Assembly: GCA_041941305.1 (NCBI GenBank)
Contig: JBGTQJ010000001.1
Coordinates: forward strand, 62,001 to 126,000
Source: JANSWP01 sp041941305
Lineage (GTDB): Bacteria; Bacteroidota; Bacteroidia; Chitinophagales; Saprospiraceae
Length of the DNA stretch: 64,000 bases
Reading direction: 5' to 3'
Shown: in pieces, positions 35,193-44,468 of the stretch
How positions within the stretch are numbered: position 1 is the first letter of the stretch
Layout of the letters: the number at the start of each line of letters is the position of its first letter
The notes under the pieces: generated by a model
Told to the model about the DNA's origin: nothing
The model's input: only the letters and a program-made list of their open reading frames with translations
The model's database searches: none
Program-made: the position numbers and the translations under genes

Positions 35193-35759
35193 ATGAAATT
35201 TGCAGCAATTTTAACAGTAAGTTTGATCCTGTTTTCCGTTATTGACATCATTGGTTCCTTGCCAGTGATTATCAATATGAAAAAAGAAGGATTGGTGATT
35301 CGACCAAGCATTGCGACTGGGACGGCGGGGCTAATAATGCTCGCTTTTTTATTTTTTGGAGCCTCCATATTGGGGGTATTTGGATTAGAGGTATCCTCCT
35401 TTGCTTTGGCTGGCGCCTTAATTATTTTTTTTATTGGTTTGGAAATGATTTTAGGCATTCGCTTTTTCCGCAACCACCATGGTGAAGGAGGTTCGGGAAG
35501 TATCGTTCCAATTGCCTTTCCACTTTTGGCAGGTGCGGGAACGCTGACCACTATCATTTCCTTAAAAGCGGAATATGACAATTACAGCATTTTGGCTGGA
35601 ATCATCGTCAATTTGGTTATTATTTATTTTGTATTGCGCTCAACTGGCTGGCTTTCCAGGAAAATGTCCACTCAGGTTGCTGAGACTTTGAGAAAAGTCT
35701 TTGGCATCATCTTAATTGCGATTGCGATTCAAATGGCAAAAGAGCATTTGATGATTTAA
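35193..35759 (+). CDS. MarC-family integral membrane protein
   Basis: A 188-residue inner-membrane protein with six hydrophobic helices. Family marks are SVIDIIGSLPVI (about 15-26), FALAGALIIFFIGLEMILG, and PIAFPLLAGAGTLTTIIS (about 112-129). The MarC/UPF0056 fold is related to LysE-type exporters; a role in small-molecule or amino-acid export is plausible. Divergent from the Lrp-type regulator, with a dyad operator-like site 20 bp before its start, which fits amino-acid-responsive control. No other transporter is nearby. Confidence 0.88.
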   Translation: MKFAAILTVSLILFSVIDIIGSLPVIINMKKEGLVIRPSIATGTAGLIMLAFLFFGASILGVFGLEVSSFALAGALIIFFIGLEMILGIRFFRNHHGEGGSGSIVPIAFPLLAGAGTLTTIISLKAEYDNYSILAGIIVNLVIIYFVLRSTGWLSRKMSTQVAETLRKVFGIILIAIAIQMAKEHLMI

Positions 35760-35766
35760 TATACTG

Positions 35767-36126
35767 GTGTTTCCAGGTTTTTTCACAGTGAAAGATTCCA
35801 TAAAAATTGAAAAAGACCTCTTCAAATACAGAGAAGGTACCCATATCATTTTGGAATTACCAGTCCTAAATCAAATCGCATGGGAAACAACAAAATCCTT
35901 AAGCATTAACGATGAGTTTAATTACGAATGTCTGTACAATCTCGAAAGTGCATACAACCTTCAGGAAAGGGTGCGCAAGGAAATCGATAAGGTGCCACCA
36001 TGGGAGTTGAGAAATGCTGCAATCGTTTTAAGGGAGGCATGTTCGATGGCTTTATCTCGTTTTTGGGTGTGCATGTTCCAACGCAAAGTAGATTTGAACT
36101 CCACAAAGTCATCTTCTCCTTCCTGA
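35767..36126 (+). other. Doubtful ORF/fragment overlapping the cNMP gene antisense
   Basis: A GTG-started open frame of 119 codons, 8 bp after the MarC stop. The first 75 codons (SIKIEKDLFKYREGTHI, ELPVLNQIAW, NLESAYNLQERVRKEI) look protein-like but match nothing I know. The last 50 are antisense to the cNMP/AlbA_2 gene and are shadow sequence. The junction is near 35990, where AlbA_2 homology on the other strand ends. It may be the end of a foreign fragment that disrupted that gene. Confidence 0.25.
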
Positions 36127-36572
36127 ACAAGGTCTGTGGTCGAAATTTGTTCACGGGAGCGTAGGTAGTTGGTAATTTTTACGGCTAATTCTCGGACGAT
36201 TTTTAGGGAAATAGCAGGATCTATTTTATCCGGCTCAAATAACCTTTTTCCACAGATACAAATCAATGAGCCGGCTTCTTTCGCCCAAATAGCACCGGTA
36301 CGCACACTTCTATTGATAATTGCAATTTCACCAAAAATATCTCCACTCTGAAAAATCTTATATCGATCGTTTTGCAAAGATAAAGAATAGGCACCTTCCT
36401 CTACCAAAAACAAAAAATGGGCAGGTTGATCTTCTGAAAATACCAATTCATCTTTCTTGTATGTCACTCTTTTCGAAATGGCTAAAATTTGGTTCAGCGC
36501 ATTATCACTAAGATTGCTAAAAACGGGATTTTTCTTAAACAGTTCAAGAATTTCATTGGATACTTCTATCAT
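35961..36572 (-). CDS. Cyclic-nucleotide-binding protein with truncated AlbA_2/Schlafen-like domain
   Basis: A 203-residue product. Residues about 10-140 are a CRP-type cNMP-binding beta roll: NPVFSNLSDNALNQIL, FSEDQPAHFLFLVEEGAYSLSL, SGDIFGEIAIINRSVRTGAI. The phosphate-binding cassette is partly kept (FGEIAI plus R). Residues 151-196 then begin an AlbA_2 (Schlafen AAA_4) domain: DDFVEFKSTLRW and LKTIAAFLNSHGGTL. After GGTL the normal continuation (LIGV.DDG) is lost, and the frame runs 8 more unrelated residues to a stop. I read it as a 3'-truncated gene of a once longer protein. It may still bind nucleotide. Confidence 0.7.
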   Translation of the reverse strand: MIEVSNEILELFKKNPVFSNLSDNALNQILAISKRVTYKKDELVFSEDQPAHFLFLVEEGAYSLSLQNDRYKIFQSGDIFGEIAIINRSVRTGAIWAKEAGSLICICGKRLFEPDKIDPAISLKIVRELAVKITNYLRSREQISTTDLVQEGEDDFVEFKSTLRWNMHTQKRDKAIEHASLKTIAAFLNSHGGTLSISLRTLS

Positions 36573-36609
36573 CGTTTTTTGATTAATACTGGTTTAAAAA
36601 AAGGTAATT

Positions 36610-36768
36610 TCAAGCAGCAGGAAAGATAGCTTTTATCTCCCTATCAATTTTACTTACAAACGAAAAATCTTCCTTATTGAATTGGGGTGGTGTTTTCACA
36701 GTTAGTTTTCCGAAGCCTCCACTTGCTCCAGTGATCAAGATTTTTTTACTCTTTGTGTTTTTTAGATT
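36610..36768 (-). pseudogene. Internally deleted short-chain dehydrogenase remnant
   Basis: One open frame on the minus strand reads SKKILITGASGGFGKLT, the NAD(P)-binding TGxxxGxG start of an SDR. It then passes directly to KTPPQFNKEDFSFVSKID and ends IKAIFPAA at a TGA (36610-36612). The second part resembles the extreme C-terminus of SDR proteins, so about 200 residues including the YxxxK active site are deleted in frame. No ATG precedes it. It is clearly not a working dehydrogenase. Confidence 0.7.
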
Positions 36769-36878
36769 GAAAGGATTGCGAAAAAGTCATTCTAAATTTT
36801 GGATGGGCAATTTAGAATTGAGCAGTTTCGGATGATTTAGACAAAGGCAAGAACAAACAAACAGGCAGTCTTTAGTTA

Positions 36879-36899
36879 AGCAGGGTTCAAAACCCTGCT
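36879..36899. repeat. Small hairpin
   Basis: agcagggtt (36879-36887) and aaccctgct (36891-36899) pair over 9 bp with a 3-nt loop. There is no T-run, but it sits about 65 bp beyond the minus-strand stop at 36963 and could end that transcript. The rest of 36769-36962 shows no gene. Confidence 0.5.
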
Positions 36900-36962
36900 G
36901 CCCCATTAAGTCTTGGAATTATTTTCCTTATGATAAAACGAGCGCCTAGAAGAAACTTTATA

Positions 36963-39065
36963 CTAACGATTAATTACGACCTTTTTAGACATCATTGTGT
37001 TTGAATTAGTGACCGTTAAGTAATAAATTCCATTAGCTTGACTGTCAATTGGAATTGAGATTTTATGGAGCTCCCCTGAATATGGAAAAACGGATTCCTG
37101 GTGAACTTTTCGTCCTCCCAAATCAAATAGCTCAATCATTGTTTCGCTTTCGGTATGCAATTTCAAATCTAAAAACAAAGTATTACTCCTTGCTGGATTC
37201 GGATAGACTTTGATATAATCCTGGTCCTGGTCTATTGTAAAATTGATGACCTCACTAAAGGAATGGGAACGATCAAAATCTACTTGTTTGAGTCGGTAAT
37301 AATTGATTCCGGGAAATGGTTCGTGGTCAATAAATGAATAGTCCTGAGATTCCAAAGAATTTCCCTGGCCCACCACTTTTCCAATATTCACAAACTTTCG
37401 TCCATCCTTGCTTCGCTGAACCTCAAAATAGTCATTGTTAATTTCCGTAGCAGTTTTCCAATACAGATGAACAGCTCGATTTATCCGCTTTCCTGAAAAT
37501 TCAGTCAATTCAATGGGCAGTTGATTTGCTTCAACAATGGTAACTGTTTGATTTGAGGATTGGTTGTAAAGAAAATCCTTGGCTCCAGAAAGCCAGGTGA
37601 CCTCAATGGTATCGACCATTGTATTGGAACCAATTCCAAAATGTGCACAAATTTCATCACCGCCACCCAGGTTCGAACCACTGCGCATTTCAAAATACTG
37701 ATTGACGCCATCAGGTGTTTTTATTCTCACTTTTGCTCCTAATGCATCAAAGTTACTCCAGGTCCCATAAGGCAATATGCGAATGTAATTTTCAGTAGTC
37801 ACAATGTCATTTCGATAAAGTGAAACAGTAGAATCATAATTTACCAAAACCAAATCGAGGTCTCCATCATTGTCATAATCCCCATGAACGATGGTTCGAG
37901 TTCTTAAAGAATCATCCACCCCCATTGCGAAAGCTTCATCCGTAAAAGTGTTATCACCATTGTTTCGGAATAGATAATTGGGTTGTTTTTCTAGATTATT
38001 GGGTTCCATACTTCCCACTGCCATGACGATATCCTGCCATCCATCGTTGTTATAATCCAAAAAGCTGACACCCCAGGAATAGTCATCTGCTGGTTGAATA
38101 TTGATACCAGCACTGCCTGAGATATCAGAAAATACCCCACTGTTATTCTGAAAAAGAAGCGCAGGTCCAATATCTGAATAGGTCACATCCATCCAACCAT
38201 CTCTATTCAAATCTCCTATACCTACTCCCATCCCATGTGTACAATCATCCAGGACGGTATCACTAACCTCTGTAAAAGTCCAATTATTAATAGGATCACT
38301 TCCGCCATCATTTCTAAAAACCCTTGTCCCCAAATTTAGTGAAGTACCGAAAGGACAATCAGATACAACAATAATATCGATGTCATTATCTTTATCAAAA
38401 TCCGTCCACCCTGCAATAAAATTAGCATCAGAAAGATCATTTACATTAAACAGGCTTGACACATCCGTGAAAGTTTCGTCTCCATTATTGTAAAAAAGAA
38501 AATCTTTTTTGGTAGCACTTATGGACCCAGGTATTGGTTGATGGTGAGCAACATATAAATCTAAATAGCCATCTTCATCATAATCTCCAAAAGAAGCTGA
38601 AGTCCCCCTCGAGTCTCCTGTAGCGTTTAATCCTGCAGACGTTGTAATATCTGTAAAAGAAATTCCATCATTATTTTTGTACAACTTGTCAAAATCTCCG
38701 TTTGCCAAATAAATATCCGGATAACCATCATTATTAATATCACCAATGACGACCCCAGCTCCGTCACCTGTCGGATCATCTACACCCATAGCAGCCGCGA
38801 CATCCGTAAATGTTCCATTTCCATTGTTACGAAATAATTTATTTGCGGTTCTACGATTGGACACAAAAAAATCGAGGTTTCCATCACGATTAAAATCAAA
38901 CCACGCTGCTCCTGTTCCAAATTTCATATATGCAGGATTTGGAGGAGCATCATGGTTAAAAGCAGTACCTGCACTGGCAGAGACATCGGTAAAGGTCTGA
39001 CTATAAGAAAGGGGAATAGAAATAAAAAGAAAGAGTAAGACAGGCCAACTGTTCTTGCGATTCAT
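36963..39065 (-). CDS. Secreted FG-GAP/VCBS and ASPIC/UnbV protein (CRTAC1-like) with T9SS sorting domain
   Basis: A 700-residue protein. A signal peptide ends PLSYSQ (about 22). Residues about 30-430 are VCBS/FG-GAP repeats: DFNRDGNLDFFVSN, DINNDGYPDIYLAN, DYDEDGYLDLYVAH, DYNNDGWQDIVMAV, DYDNDGDLDLVLVN. These Ca-binding loops fold as a beta-propeller. An ASPIC/UnbV domain follows (about 445-515: ALGAKVRIKTPDG, HFGIGS, VTWLSG). A fibronectin-like segment and the T9SS sorting domain (VYPNPARSNTLFLDL to KKVVINR) end the chain. It is exported and likely displayed on the surface; ligand unknown. Confidence 0.9.
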   Translation of the reverse strand: MNRKNSWPVLLFLFISIPLSYSQTFTDVSASAGTAFNHDAPPNPAYMKFGTGAAWFDFNRDGNLDFFVSNRRTANKLFRNNGNGTFTDVAAAMGVDDPTGDGAGVVIGDINNDGYPDIYLANGDFDKLYKNNDGISFTDITTSAGLNATGDSRGTSASFGDYDEDGYLDLYVAHHQPIPGSISATKKDFLFYNNGDETFTDVSSLFNVNDLSDANFIAGWTDFDKDNDIDIIVVSDCPFGTSLNLGTRVFRNDGGSDPINNWTFTEVSDTVLDDCTHGMGVGIGDLNRDGWMDVTYSDIGPALLFQNNSGVFSDISGSAGINIQPADDYSWGVSFLDYNNDGWQDIVMAVGSMEPNNLEKQPNYLFRNNGDNTFTDEAFAMGVDDSLRTRTIVHGDYDNDGDLDLVLVNYDSTVSLYRNDIVTTENYIRILPYGTWSNFDALGAKVRIKTPDGVNQYFEMRSGSNLGGGDEICAHFGIGSNTMVDTIEVTWLSGAKDFLYNQSSNQTVTIVEANQLPIELTEFSGKRINRAVHLYWKTATEINNDYFEVQRSKDGRKFVNIGKVVGQGNSLESQDYSFIDHEPFPGINYYRLKQVDFDRSHSFSEVINFTIDQDQDYIKVYPNPARSNTLFLDLKLHTESETMIELFDLGGRKVHQESVFPYSGELHKISIPIDSQANGIYYLTVTNSNTMMSKKVVINR

Positions 39066-39259
39066 AATTTGTGGATTTCAGTGTTTAAAATGAATCGGCG
39101 AATGGATTAATTGTAGTGTAAAAGACAGTTAAAGGTAACAAAAAAAATATTTATTTATATATCATAACAGTCATTCGAATTGCTCAAAAATGGGAAATAT
39201 TGTTTATAACCTGTATTACTTTTAATTAAAACCTAGAACATCAAAAGGTTAGACATATA

Positions 39260-39296
39260 AAAAAAGCATGTGTAACAAATCACACATGCTTTTTTT
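39260..39296. terminator. Strong hairpin terminator, readable from both strands
   Basis: aaaaaagcatgtgt (39260-39273) pairs exactly with acacatgctttttt (39282-39295), with an 8-nt loop and flanking A- and T-runs. It lies about 20 bp after the minus-strand stop of the DUF1761 gene at 39317. It also insulates the next minus-strand gene. Confidence 0.85.
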
Positions 39297-39316
39297 AAAA
39301 AATTTATTTTCAATTC

Positions 39317-39763
39317 TTAGTTCCAGGCATCCATTAAACCTGACATCAACGCTAAAGTGATAATCCAATACCCTGCATTGATGAACATATTTTTCCAGGT
39401 TTTTCGTTCATACATTCCATTCAGCATATAAATGGGAAGAACAAAAAATATTGCAAGAAGGGCACCATGTAAAGCACCATGCCCAAATGTGTGGTGACTG
39501 GCATATATCAATTCTCCAGCATCATTTACATCTTTATGCATTAATTCCACTAATGCATTGATAGACATTGCCAAAAAGAAGGACAATACCAATCCGATGA
39601 TTGTCACTAATGCCATATTGAATCCTTCTTTCAATTCTTCTTCTGTTTTTCCCAGGGAATTCATCCAGGCGGTTCCAAATGTTTTAGGGTTGTAGTAAAT
39701 CATACCCATAATGGTTGGAATTAGTGCAGCTACGATAATTGGAATCATGCTTTGATCTTCCAT
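39317..39763 (-). CDS. DUF1761 family membrane protein
   Basis: 148 residues from ATG 39761-39763; the frame is open to 39856 but the extra polar leader is not convincing. Four membrane helices match the DUF1761 plan: MIPIIVAALIPTIMGMIYYNPKTFGTAWM at the start, ALVTIIGLVLSFFLAMSI, GALHGALLAIFFVLPIYM and a final WIITLALMSG. The conserved YNP..FG..WM segment is present. Function is not established for the family. It has its own terminator and is transcribed away from the secreted gene at 39923. Confidence 0.88.
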   Translation of the reverse strand: MEDQSMIPIIVAALIPTIMGMIYYNPKTFGTAWMNSLGKTEEELKEGFNMALVTIIGLVLSFFLAMSINALVELMHKDVNDAGELIYASHHTFGHGALHGALLAIFFVLPIYMLNGMYERKTWKNMFINAGYWIITLALMSGLMDAWN

Positions 39764-39922
39764 TGTTGTTTTGTTTTTGTGTAAAAAATGATTTTCGAAG
39801 CTCAAAATAGAATTTTTCTTACGAATGCAACGATCCCAAAATGAACGATTGACCACATTTTCATTTTGAGATTCTGAAATTCATTGTTTTTTTGATTTTT
39901 AATACATAAAAAATCTAAAACG

Positions 39923-40507
39923 ATGAAAAACTATCTTGTTAGTCTTATCCTAATTTCAGTTCCTTTATTTACTATATCCCAAATAGATGCTTCCTGGACT
40001 CAATACGAACCCAATGCAGCGAATCCATATGGGCAACTCAATCCAAATGCTCCTGAACAAGTTGGCGACTTCAATTACATGATTGGACAAAGTGTTTGCA
40101 AAAGCCATCAGAGAAATCAGGATGGTACCTGGAAAGACCCTGTTGACATGCTTTGGCAATTTAAATACATTATGAATGGAACGGCAGTACAGGATGAAGT
40201 TTGGCGTGGAAGTGAGTGGACAGCCGGAAGTATACGACAATTCCAGCCAGATAGTGCACAGTGGGTGGTTTCCTATTTTAGTTATCCTTCGGTCCCTTAC
40301 AAGCCAGGTGTATGGCATGGCAATAAAAAAGGGGATAAAATTGTCCTTATCCAAACACAAAAAGCCCCCAATGGGATGGATGGTTATTCCAGATTGACTT
40401 TTTATGATATGAACCAATCTGAATTTAAATGGAGTGGCGTTTGGGTAAGTAAAGATGGAAATATCGAATATCCATTCTGGAAAATTGAATGCAAGAAAAG
40501 AGAATAA
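39923..40507 (+). CDS. Secreted hypothetical protein, DUF1579-like
   Basis: A 194-residue protein with a signal peptide (1-20, ending FTISQ). The mature part reads as a lipocalin-like beta barrel: FNYMIGQSVCKSHQ, TWKDPVDMLWQFKYIMNGTAVQDEVW, then strands RQFQPDSAQWVVSYFSY and FKWSGVWVSKDG, and FWKIECKK. The pattern (short opening strand, W.F..I..G.A..DE, final W....I) recalls DUF1579-type proteins. The resemblance is by eye only. Probably periplasmic or extracellular; ligand unknown. Confidence 0.65.
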   Translation: MKNYLVSLILISVPLFTISQIDASWTQYEPNAANPYGQLNPNAPEQVGDFNYMIGQSVCKSHQRNQDGTWKDPVDMLWQFKYIMNGTAVQDEVWRGSEWTAGSIRQFQPDSAQWVVSYFSYPSVPYKPGVWHGNKKGDKIVLIQTQKAPNGMDGYSRLTFYDMNQSEFKWSGVWVSKDGNIEYPFWKIECKKRE

Positions 40508-40563
40508 AAATCTGGTTATATCATATTTGTTATTTTTATGGCTCAAAAGCCAAATGAAACCTT

Positions 40564-43266
40564 ATGAAAACGAAACCAATTGTAATTTTCCTCTTTTGCC
40601 ATTTTTTATTCAAATCAAATCAGGCAGCTATCCTTACCGTTTGTTCGATGGGCTGCGACCACACCACAATTATGGCTGCCATTTCTGCTGCAAGTCCTAA
40701 TGATACCATTGACGTTCAAAATGCAGTACATACAGAAGCCAATATCGATATTGATAAAAACCTAACCATTCGGGGACAAGGACAAACCAGCACTATTATT
40801 CAGGCAAATGCAGTCCAGGCAAATGCTGTAGACGGTGTTTTTAAAATACTTACGGTGGGTTTAACTGTCTTTTTTATGGATATGACTATTCAAAATGGGA
40901 ATGCTTTGAGTAGTTCTGGTTCAACTCTGGATCTTGGGGGAGGTGTTTACATAACCTGCGATGCCTCCACTGATGTAACATTTACAAATGTGACGGTTAC
41001 AAATAATAAATCCGTTGGCGATAGAGGAGGTGGAGTTTACATAGGTGGCGCCAGTGGAACAGTCTCTTTTACAAATTGTGTTATTAGCGGCAATGAAGCA
41101 ACAGGGACTAGTGGCGATGGGGGTGGAGTTGCCAACAGAGGAGCTTCTACAGTGACTTTTACAAAATGTACCATATCCGGCAATACCGCTGGGGACGATG
41201 GCGGCGGCTATAATGTTTTTGAAGATGGTTCGGTGACTAAATTTATCAATTGTACCATTTTCAACAATGCTGCTGGTGGTTCGAGTGGAGATGAAGGAGA
41301 TGGAGGTGGTTTATATCTTGGTAGCGCTGCCACTTTTTCTTTATTTAATTGTACGATTGTCAACAATAGCCTCAATACCATTGCTACCAGGCGGGGTGGC
41401 GGCGTTTATCATGGTGGTGCCAGTACTTTTAATTTGAGCAATACCATTATTGCCAATAATTCTGGCGCTACAAGTGGCAATGATTTGTATGTAGCCAATG
41501 GGGCAAGTACAGTGAACCAAACGACCTGCCTTGTTGAGGATTGTGCGGAAGGAGGAGGAGATTGCCCTGCATTTTCCTATTGGGGAGATCCTAATTTGGC
41601 AGCGGTTGCTACATGTGGTGTTCATTCCTATTTTCCTACAGCTGCCAGAAGTTTTATTTCAGATAATGGTACAGCGCCTTCAGGAGATATTCCTACGGAT
41701 GATATTTGTGGTACGAATCGCGCTGCAGCCAAATATGACATTGGCGCTTATGATGACAATGCCCTTTCTACAGGTTTGGTGGAAACAAGCACAGACATTG
41801 AAGCTTACTTCTGCACTTTCATTGATAATTTACCAGCTGCAGGATTAAATAATTTCGCCAATCCCTCTACTGGAAATCTCAGCACCTGGGAAACAATCAT
41901 TGATAATCTACTAAGCCATAACACTGCTACTGCACAGACCAATGCCGCAACCCTTGATTACGAAGTGATTTTATTTACTGATAACTCAGTTAACCCAAAC
42001 AAACTCTATTATTTGGTTCAAAAAACTGCAGCAAGCAGTAATTATTGGGGCACTTATGTTTTTAATCCATCGCCATGTAGAGAAATTGTTATCCAGGCAC
42101 CTCATCCAGTTTTCGATAGCAACACAGGCAAACAAGCGGTTTATTGCTTAAAAAATACCAATAGCCGGGCTTTATTATTGGCTGGGACACATCGTTGCAA
42201 TCATTCCAATCCATCAAACTGTGATGGTACCACTGAAGTGTGTTCTGGAATGGTAGAGAAATATCGACTTTCGGATTTGGCTCATAATGATACTACTCTT
42301 TTTCAAGTAGCCTCAGACAAGTTGCATGACGATATTGCTACTTCTGTTTTGATTCAATTGCATGGATTTACACCTGGAATGGGAGACCCGGATGTCATCT
42401 TAAGTAATGGGACTACCTTTAATCCCTCTGGAACAGATTACGCCAATGATTTTAAAACGCATCTGGCAGCAACAGATGGAAGCCTTACTTTCAAAGTCGC
42501 CCATATAGACAACTGGACTTATCTTATTGGTTCCAACAATACTCAGGGGCGATTCATCAATGGGGAAAACATGCCTTGTAATAGCCCTGCATCTGCTGCC
42601 ACTGGTCGTTTCATTCATACGGAGCAGGAAAAAACAAAACTTCGGGACAATTCAACCGGTTGGGAAAAAGTATCAACTGCAATGGAAAATTTGGTAGCTT
42701 GTGTAGTTGTACCAATAGAGCTGCTTGATTTTCAGGCAAGTGTTATAGAAAACAAAGTTCAACTTATTTGGGAGACGGCCTCAGAAGAGAACAATTATGG
42801 TTTTTACGTCCAGAGGAGACAAAATTCACCAGGAAATCTAGGCAACTGGGAAACACTAGGGTTTGTACAAGGGAAGGGCACTTCATTTGGAAACCATCTT
42901 TATGTATTTATTGACTATCATCCAGAAGTAGGAAGCAACTATTATCGGCTCAAACAAGTAGATTTGGATGGTGAATTCGACCATTCCGATATAGTACATA
43001 TATCTTTTCAAGATTCTGGAAATTCAGCCAAGTTGAGGATTATCCCCAATCCAGTTTCAAACGGTTTATTTTGGTTGTCATTTGATCTTGCGGGATTTGA
43101 AACTGGAACTAGTCAGATTTTTGACGCGACAGGACGGTTGGTATTAAGCCAGAAAGTCTTCAATACCCAAACACAATTCAATATCCAGGACTTTCCCAAG
43201 GGAATTTATACAATAATACTAAGTGTAGATGGAAAACAATTTTTCAATCGACTAATCCTTTATTAA
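40564..43266 (+). CDS. Secreted right-handed beta-helix protein with T9SS sorting domain
   Basis: A 900-residue protein. The signal peptide ends near SNQA (about 20). Residues about 40-310 are a right-handed parallel beta-helix with strong N/G/T turn repeats (FTNVTVTNNKSVGDRGGGVYIGGASG, FTKCTISGNTAGDDGG, LFNCTIVNN, LSNTIIANNSG) and the DIGAYDDN end typical of choice-of-anchor-Q/polymorphic outer-membrane repeat proteins. A region of about 270 residues of unknown fold follows. A fibronectin-like segment and T9SS domain (IIPNPVSNGLFWL, FPKGIYTIIL) close it. Probably a surface adhesin or polysaccharide-binding protein; no catalytic residues recognised. Confidence 0.85.
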   Translation: MKTKPIVIFLFCHFLFKSNQAAILTVCSMGCDHTTIMAAISAASPNDTIDVQNAVHTEANIDIDKNLTIRGQGQTSTIIQANAVQANAVDGVFKILTVGLTVFFMDMTIQNGNALSSSGSTLDLGGGVYITCDASTDVTFTNVTVTNNKSVGDRGGGVYIGGASGTVSFTNCVISGNEATGTSGDGGGVANRGASTVTFTKCTISGNTAGDDGGGYNVFEDGSVTKFINCTIFNNAAGGSSGDEGDGGGLYLGSAATFSLFNCTIVNNSLNTIATRRGGGVYHGGASTFNLSNTIIANNSGATSGNDLYVANGASTVNQTTCLVEDCAEGGGDCPAFSYWGDPNLAAVATCGVHSYFPTAARSFISDNGTAPSGDIPTDDICGTNRAAAKYDIGAYDDNALSTGLVETSTDIEAYFCTFIDNLPAAGLNNFANPSTGNLSTWETIIDNLLSHNTATAQTNAATLDYEVILFTDNSVNPNKLYYLVQKTAASSNYWGTYVFNPSPCREIVIQAPHPVFDSNTGKQAVYCLKNTNSRALLLAGTHRCNHSNPSNCDGTTEVCSGMVEKYRLSDLAHNDTTLFQVASDKLHDDIATSVLIQLHGFTPGMGDPDVILSNGTTFNPSGTDYANDFKTHLAATDGSLTFKVAHIDNWTYLIGSNNTQGRFINGENMPCNSPASAATGRFIHTEQEKTKLRDNSTGWEKVSTAMENLVACVVVPIELLDFQASVIENKVQLIWETASEENNYGFYVQRRQNSPGNLGNWETLGFVQGKGTSFGNHLYVFIDYHPEVGSNYYRLKQVDLDGEFDHSDIVHISFQDSGNSAKLRIIPNPVSNGLFWLSFDLAGFETGTSQIFDATGRLVLSQKVFNTQTQFNIQDFPKGIYTIILSVDGKQFFNRLILY

Positions 43267-43329
43267 TACTACTATCCTGCTATGCTACAATATTGTAGTA
43301 TGGTAGCATGGTAGTATTGTAGTATTAAT
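43262..43329. terminator. Shared hairpin between convergent genes
   Basis: Outer arms attaatactac (43262-43272) and gtagtattaat (43319-43329) pair exactly over 11 bp. The interior ctatgctacaata/tattgtagtatgg pairs imperfectly. It overlaps the stop codons of the + gene (43264-43266) and the - gene (43325-43327), so it probably ends both transcripts. Confidence 0.7.
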
Positions 43330-44212
43330 AATGGCATTTCGAATTATCTGCCTTCACATAATAAGCTTTGTAATTCTTGGCTCTTTCATCCTTGCAACCG
43401 CAGAGATTCAACAATTCTATTTTTTTAAAATCAATTGGATGGGTTTCTGATTGAATGGAGATGTAGCCTTCTGCAATAGGGCTCCCTTCTTCAAGATGAA
43501 GGGTGTTTCCATCTACACTTCCTCCTCCAACTGTTGGATGACTGTATTCCAAAACCACATTGTCTTCTACAATATGCTGAATCAGGGAATCTCCCAGCAC
43601 CAGGACTTCTACTGCTACCCACTGATCGCCATGATAGGTTTTGGATGAAGAACTAATACAATGAGGTGTAAAGAGGGTATCGCCCATAACCACATTTGTA
43701 CCTGGAGTGCATAGATTATTGGTGGGGCGTTCATCTGTTCCATTTCCACCCAAAAGCTGAGCCTCTAATGAAATTGGAAAGTCTTGGTCGATTCCCATAC
43801 TTTCTGGAGATTGGCAATGCAGCATTAAGCCATTATTTCGGAAAGCCCAACCAGGTCCTCCAGGCAATTGCTCATCAATAAACCGATAAGTAGCGCGAAG
43901 GCGATAGTGTGAAAACTTTTCTTTGTAAAACAAATGCCCAAATTCAGTTCGAAAACTGTCATATTGGAAATACCGCACTTGTAAAAGGGAATCTGATACC
44001 CGGAAGGTTTGTTTATAATTGACACCAGCATTGTGTCCAACTACTTTTGGGATCCAATCTTCCATATCTTTTCCATTGAACAATTGATGCCATTCTTCCT
44101 GATTGGGATCATTTTGGGGCTCTGTAGTGCAATTATAAAATAAAAAGATACTGCCTAAGAGGAAAAAGTATTGCCAGAGAGGAATTCGAAAATTGAAATT
44201 TAGGTTTTTCAT
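43325..44212 (-). CDS. DUF1080 (3-keto-disaccharide hydrolase) domain lipoprotein
   Basis: About 295 residues from ATG 44210-44212. The signal peptide ends FLFYNC with Cys28 as a likely lipobox Cys. The mature part is a DUF1080 concanavalin-like lectin/glucanase fold: WHQLFNGKDMEDWIPKV, GHLFYKEKFSHYRLRATYRF, GPGWAFRNNGLMLHCQSPE, PISLEAQLLGG, and GYISIQSETHPIDFKKIELLNL. Members cleave 3-keto-glycosides or bind glycans. It is convergent with the beta-helix gene and shares its terminator-like hairpin. Exact substrate unknown. Confidence 0.88.
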   Translation of the reverse strand: MKNLNFNFRIPLWQYFFLLGSIFLFYNCTTEPQNDPNQEEWHQLFNGKDMEDWIPKVVGHNAGVNYKQTFRVSDSLLQVRYFQYDSFRTEFGHLFYKEKFSHYRLRATYRFIDEQLPGGPGWAFRNNGLMLHCQSPESMGIDQDFPISLEAQLLGGNGTDERPTNNLCTPGTNVVMGDTLFTPHCISSSSKTYHGDQWVAVEVLVLGDSLIQHIVEDNVVLEYSHPTVGGGSVDGNTLHLEEGSPIAEGYISIQSETHPIDFKKIELLNLCGCKDERAKNYKAYYVKADNSKCHY

Positions 44213-44468
44213 GTTTTGATTGAAAATGTTTGAACTACTATACCACATTGATTGTCAACATTTTCTCCAAAAGTAGTAATTTGCATTCAAATAGCACCTA
44301 ACTTATTTAATCGCTTCAAATTCGTTAATAAGTCGTTAAATAAATCCTCATTTTGTTTCCTTCACGTTGTATTTGCATCCCAAGAGAGTTCCTAGTCCCC
44401 GGTTTTGTGTTACCACTTATCGTAAAATTGAATTGGCAACCCAAATCCGGGAGCTCAAAATATCTCGT

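Noticed and set aside
39965..40546. 193-codon minus-strand frame over the secreted DUF1579-like gene
   Set aside because: Antisense shadow: the plus-strand product has a signal peptide and regular beta-rich pattern, the minus product does not.
44367..44468. Upstream start for the alpha-2-macroglobulin gene
   Set aside because: It would place 34 polar residues before a good signal-anchor; ATG 44469 is preferred.
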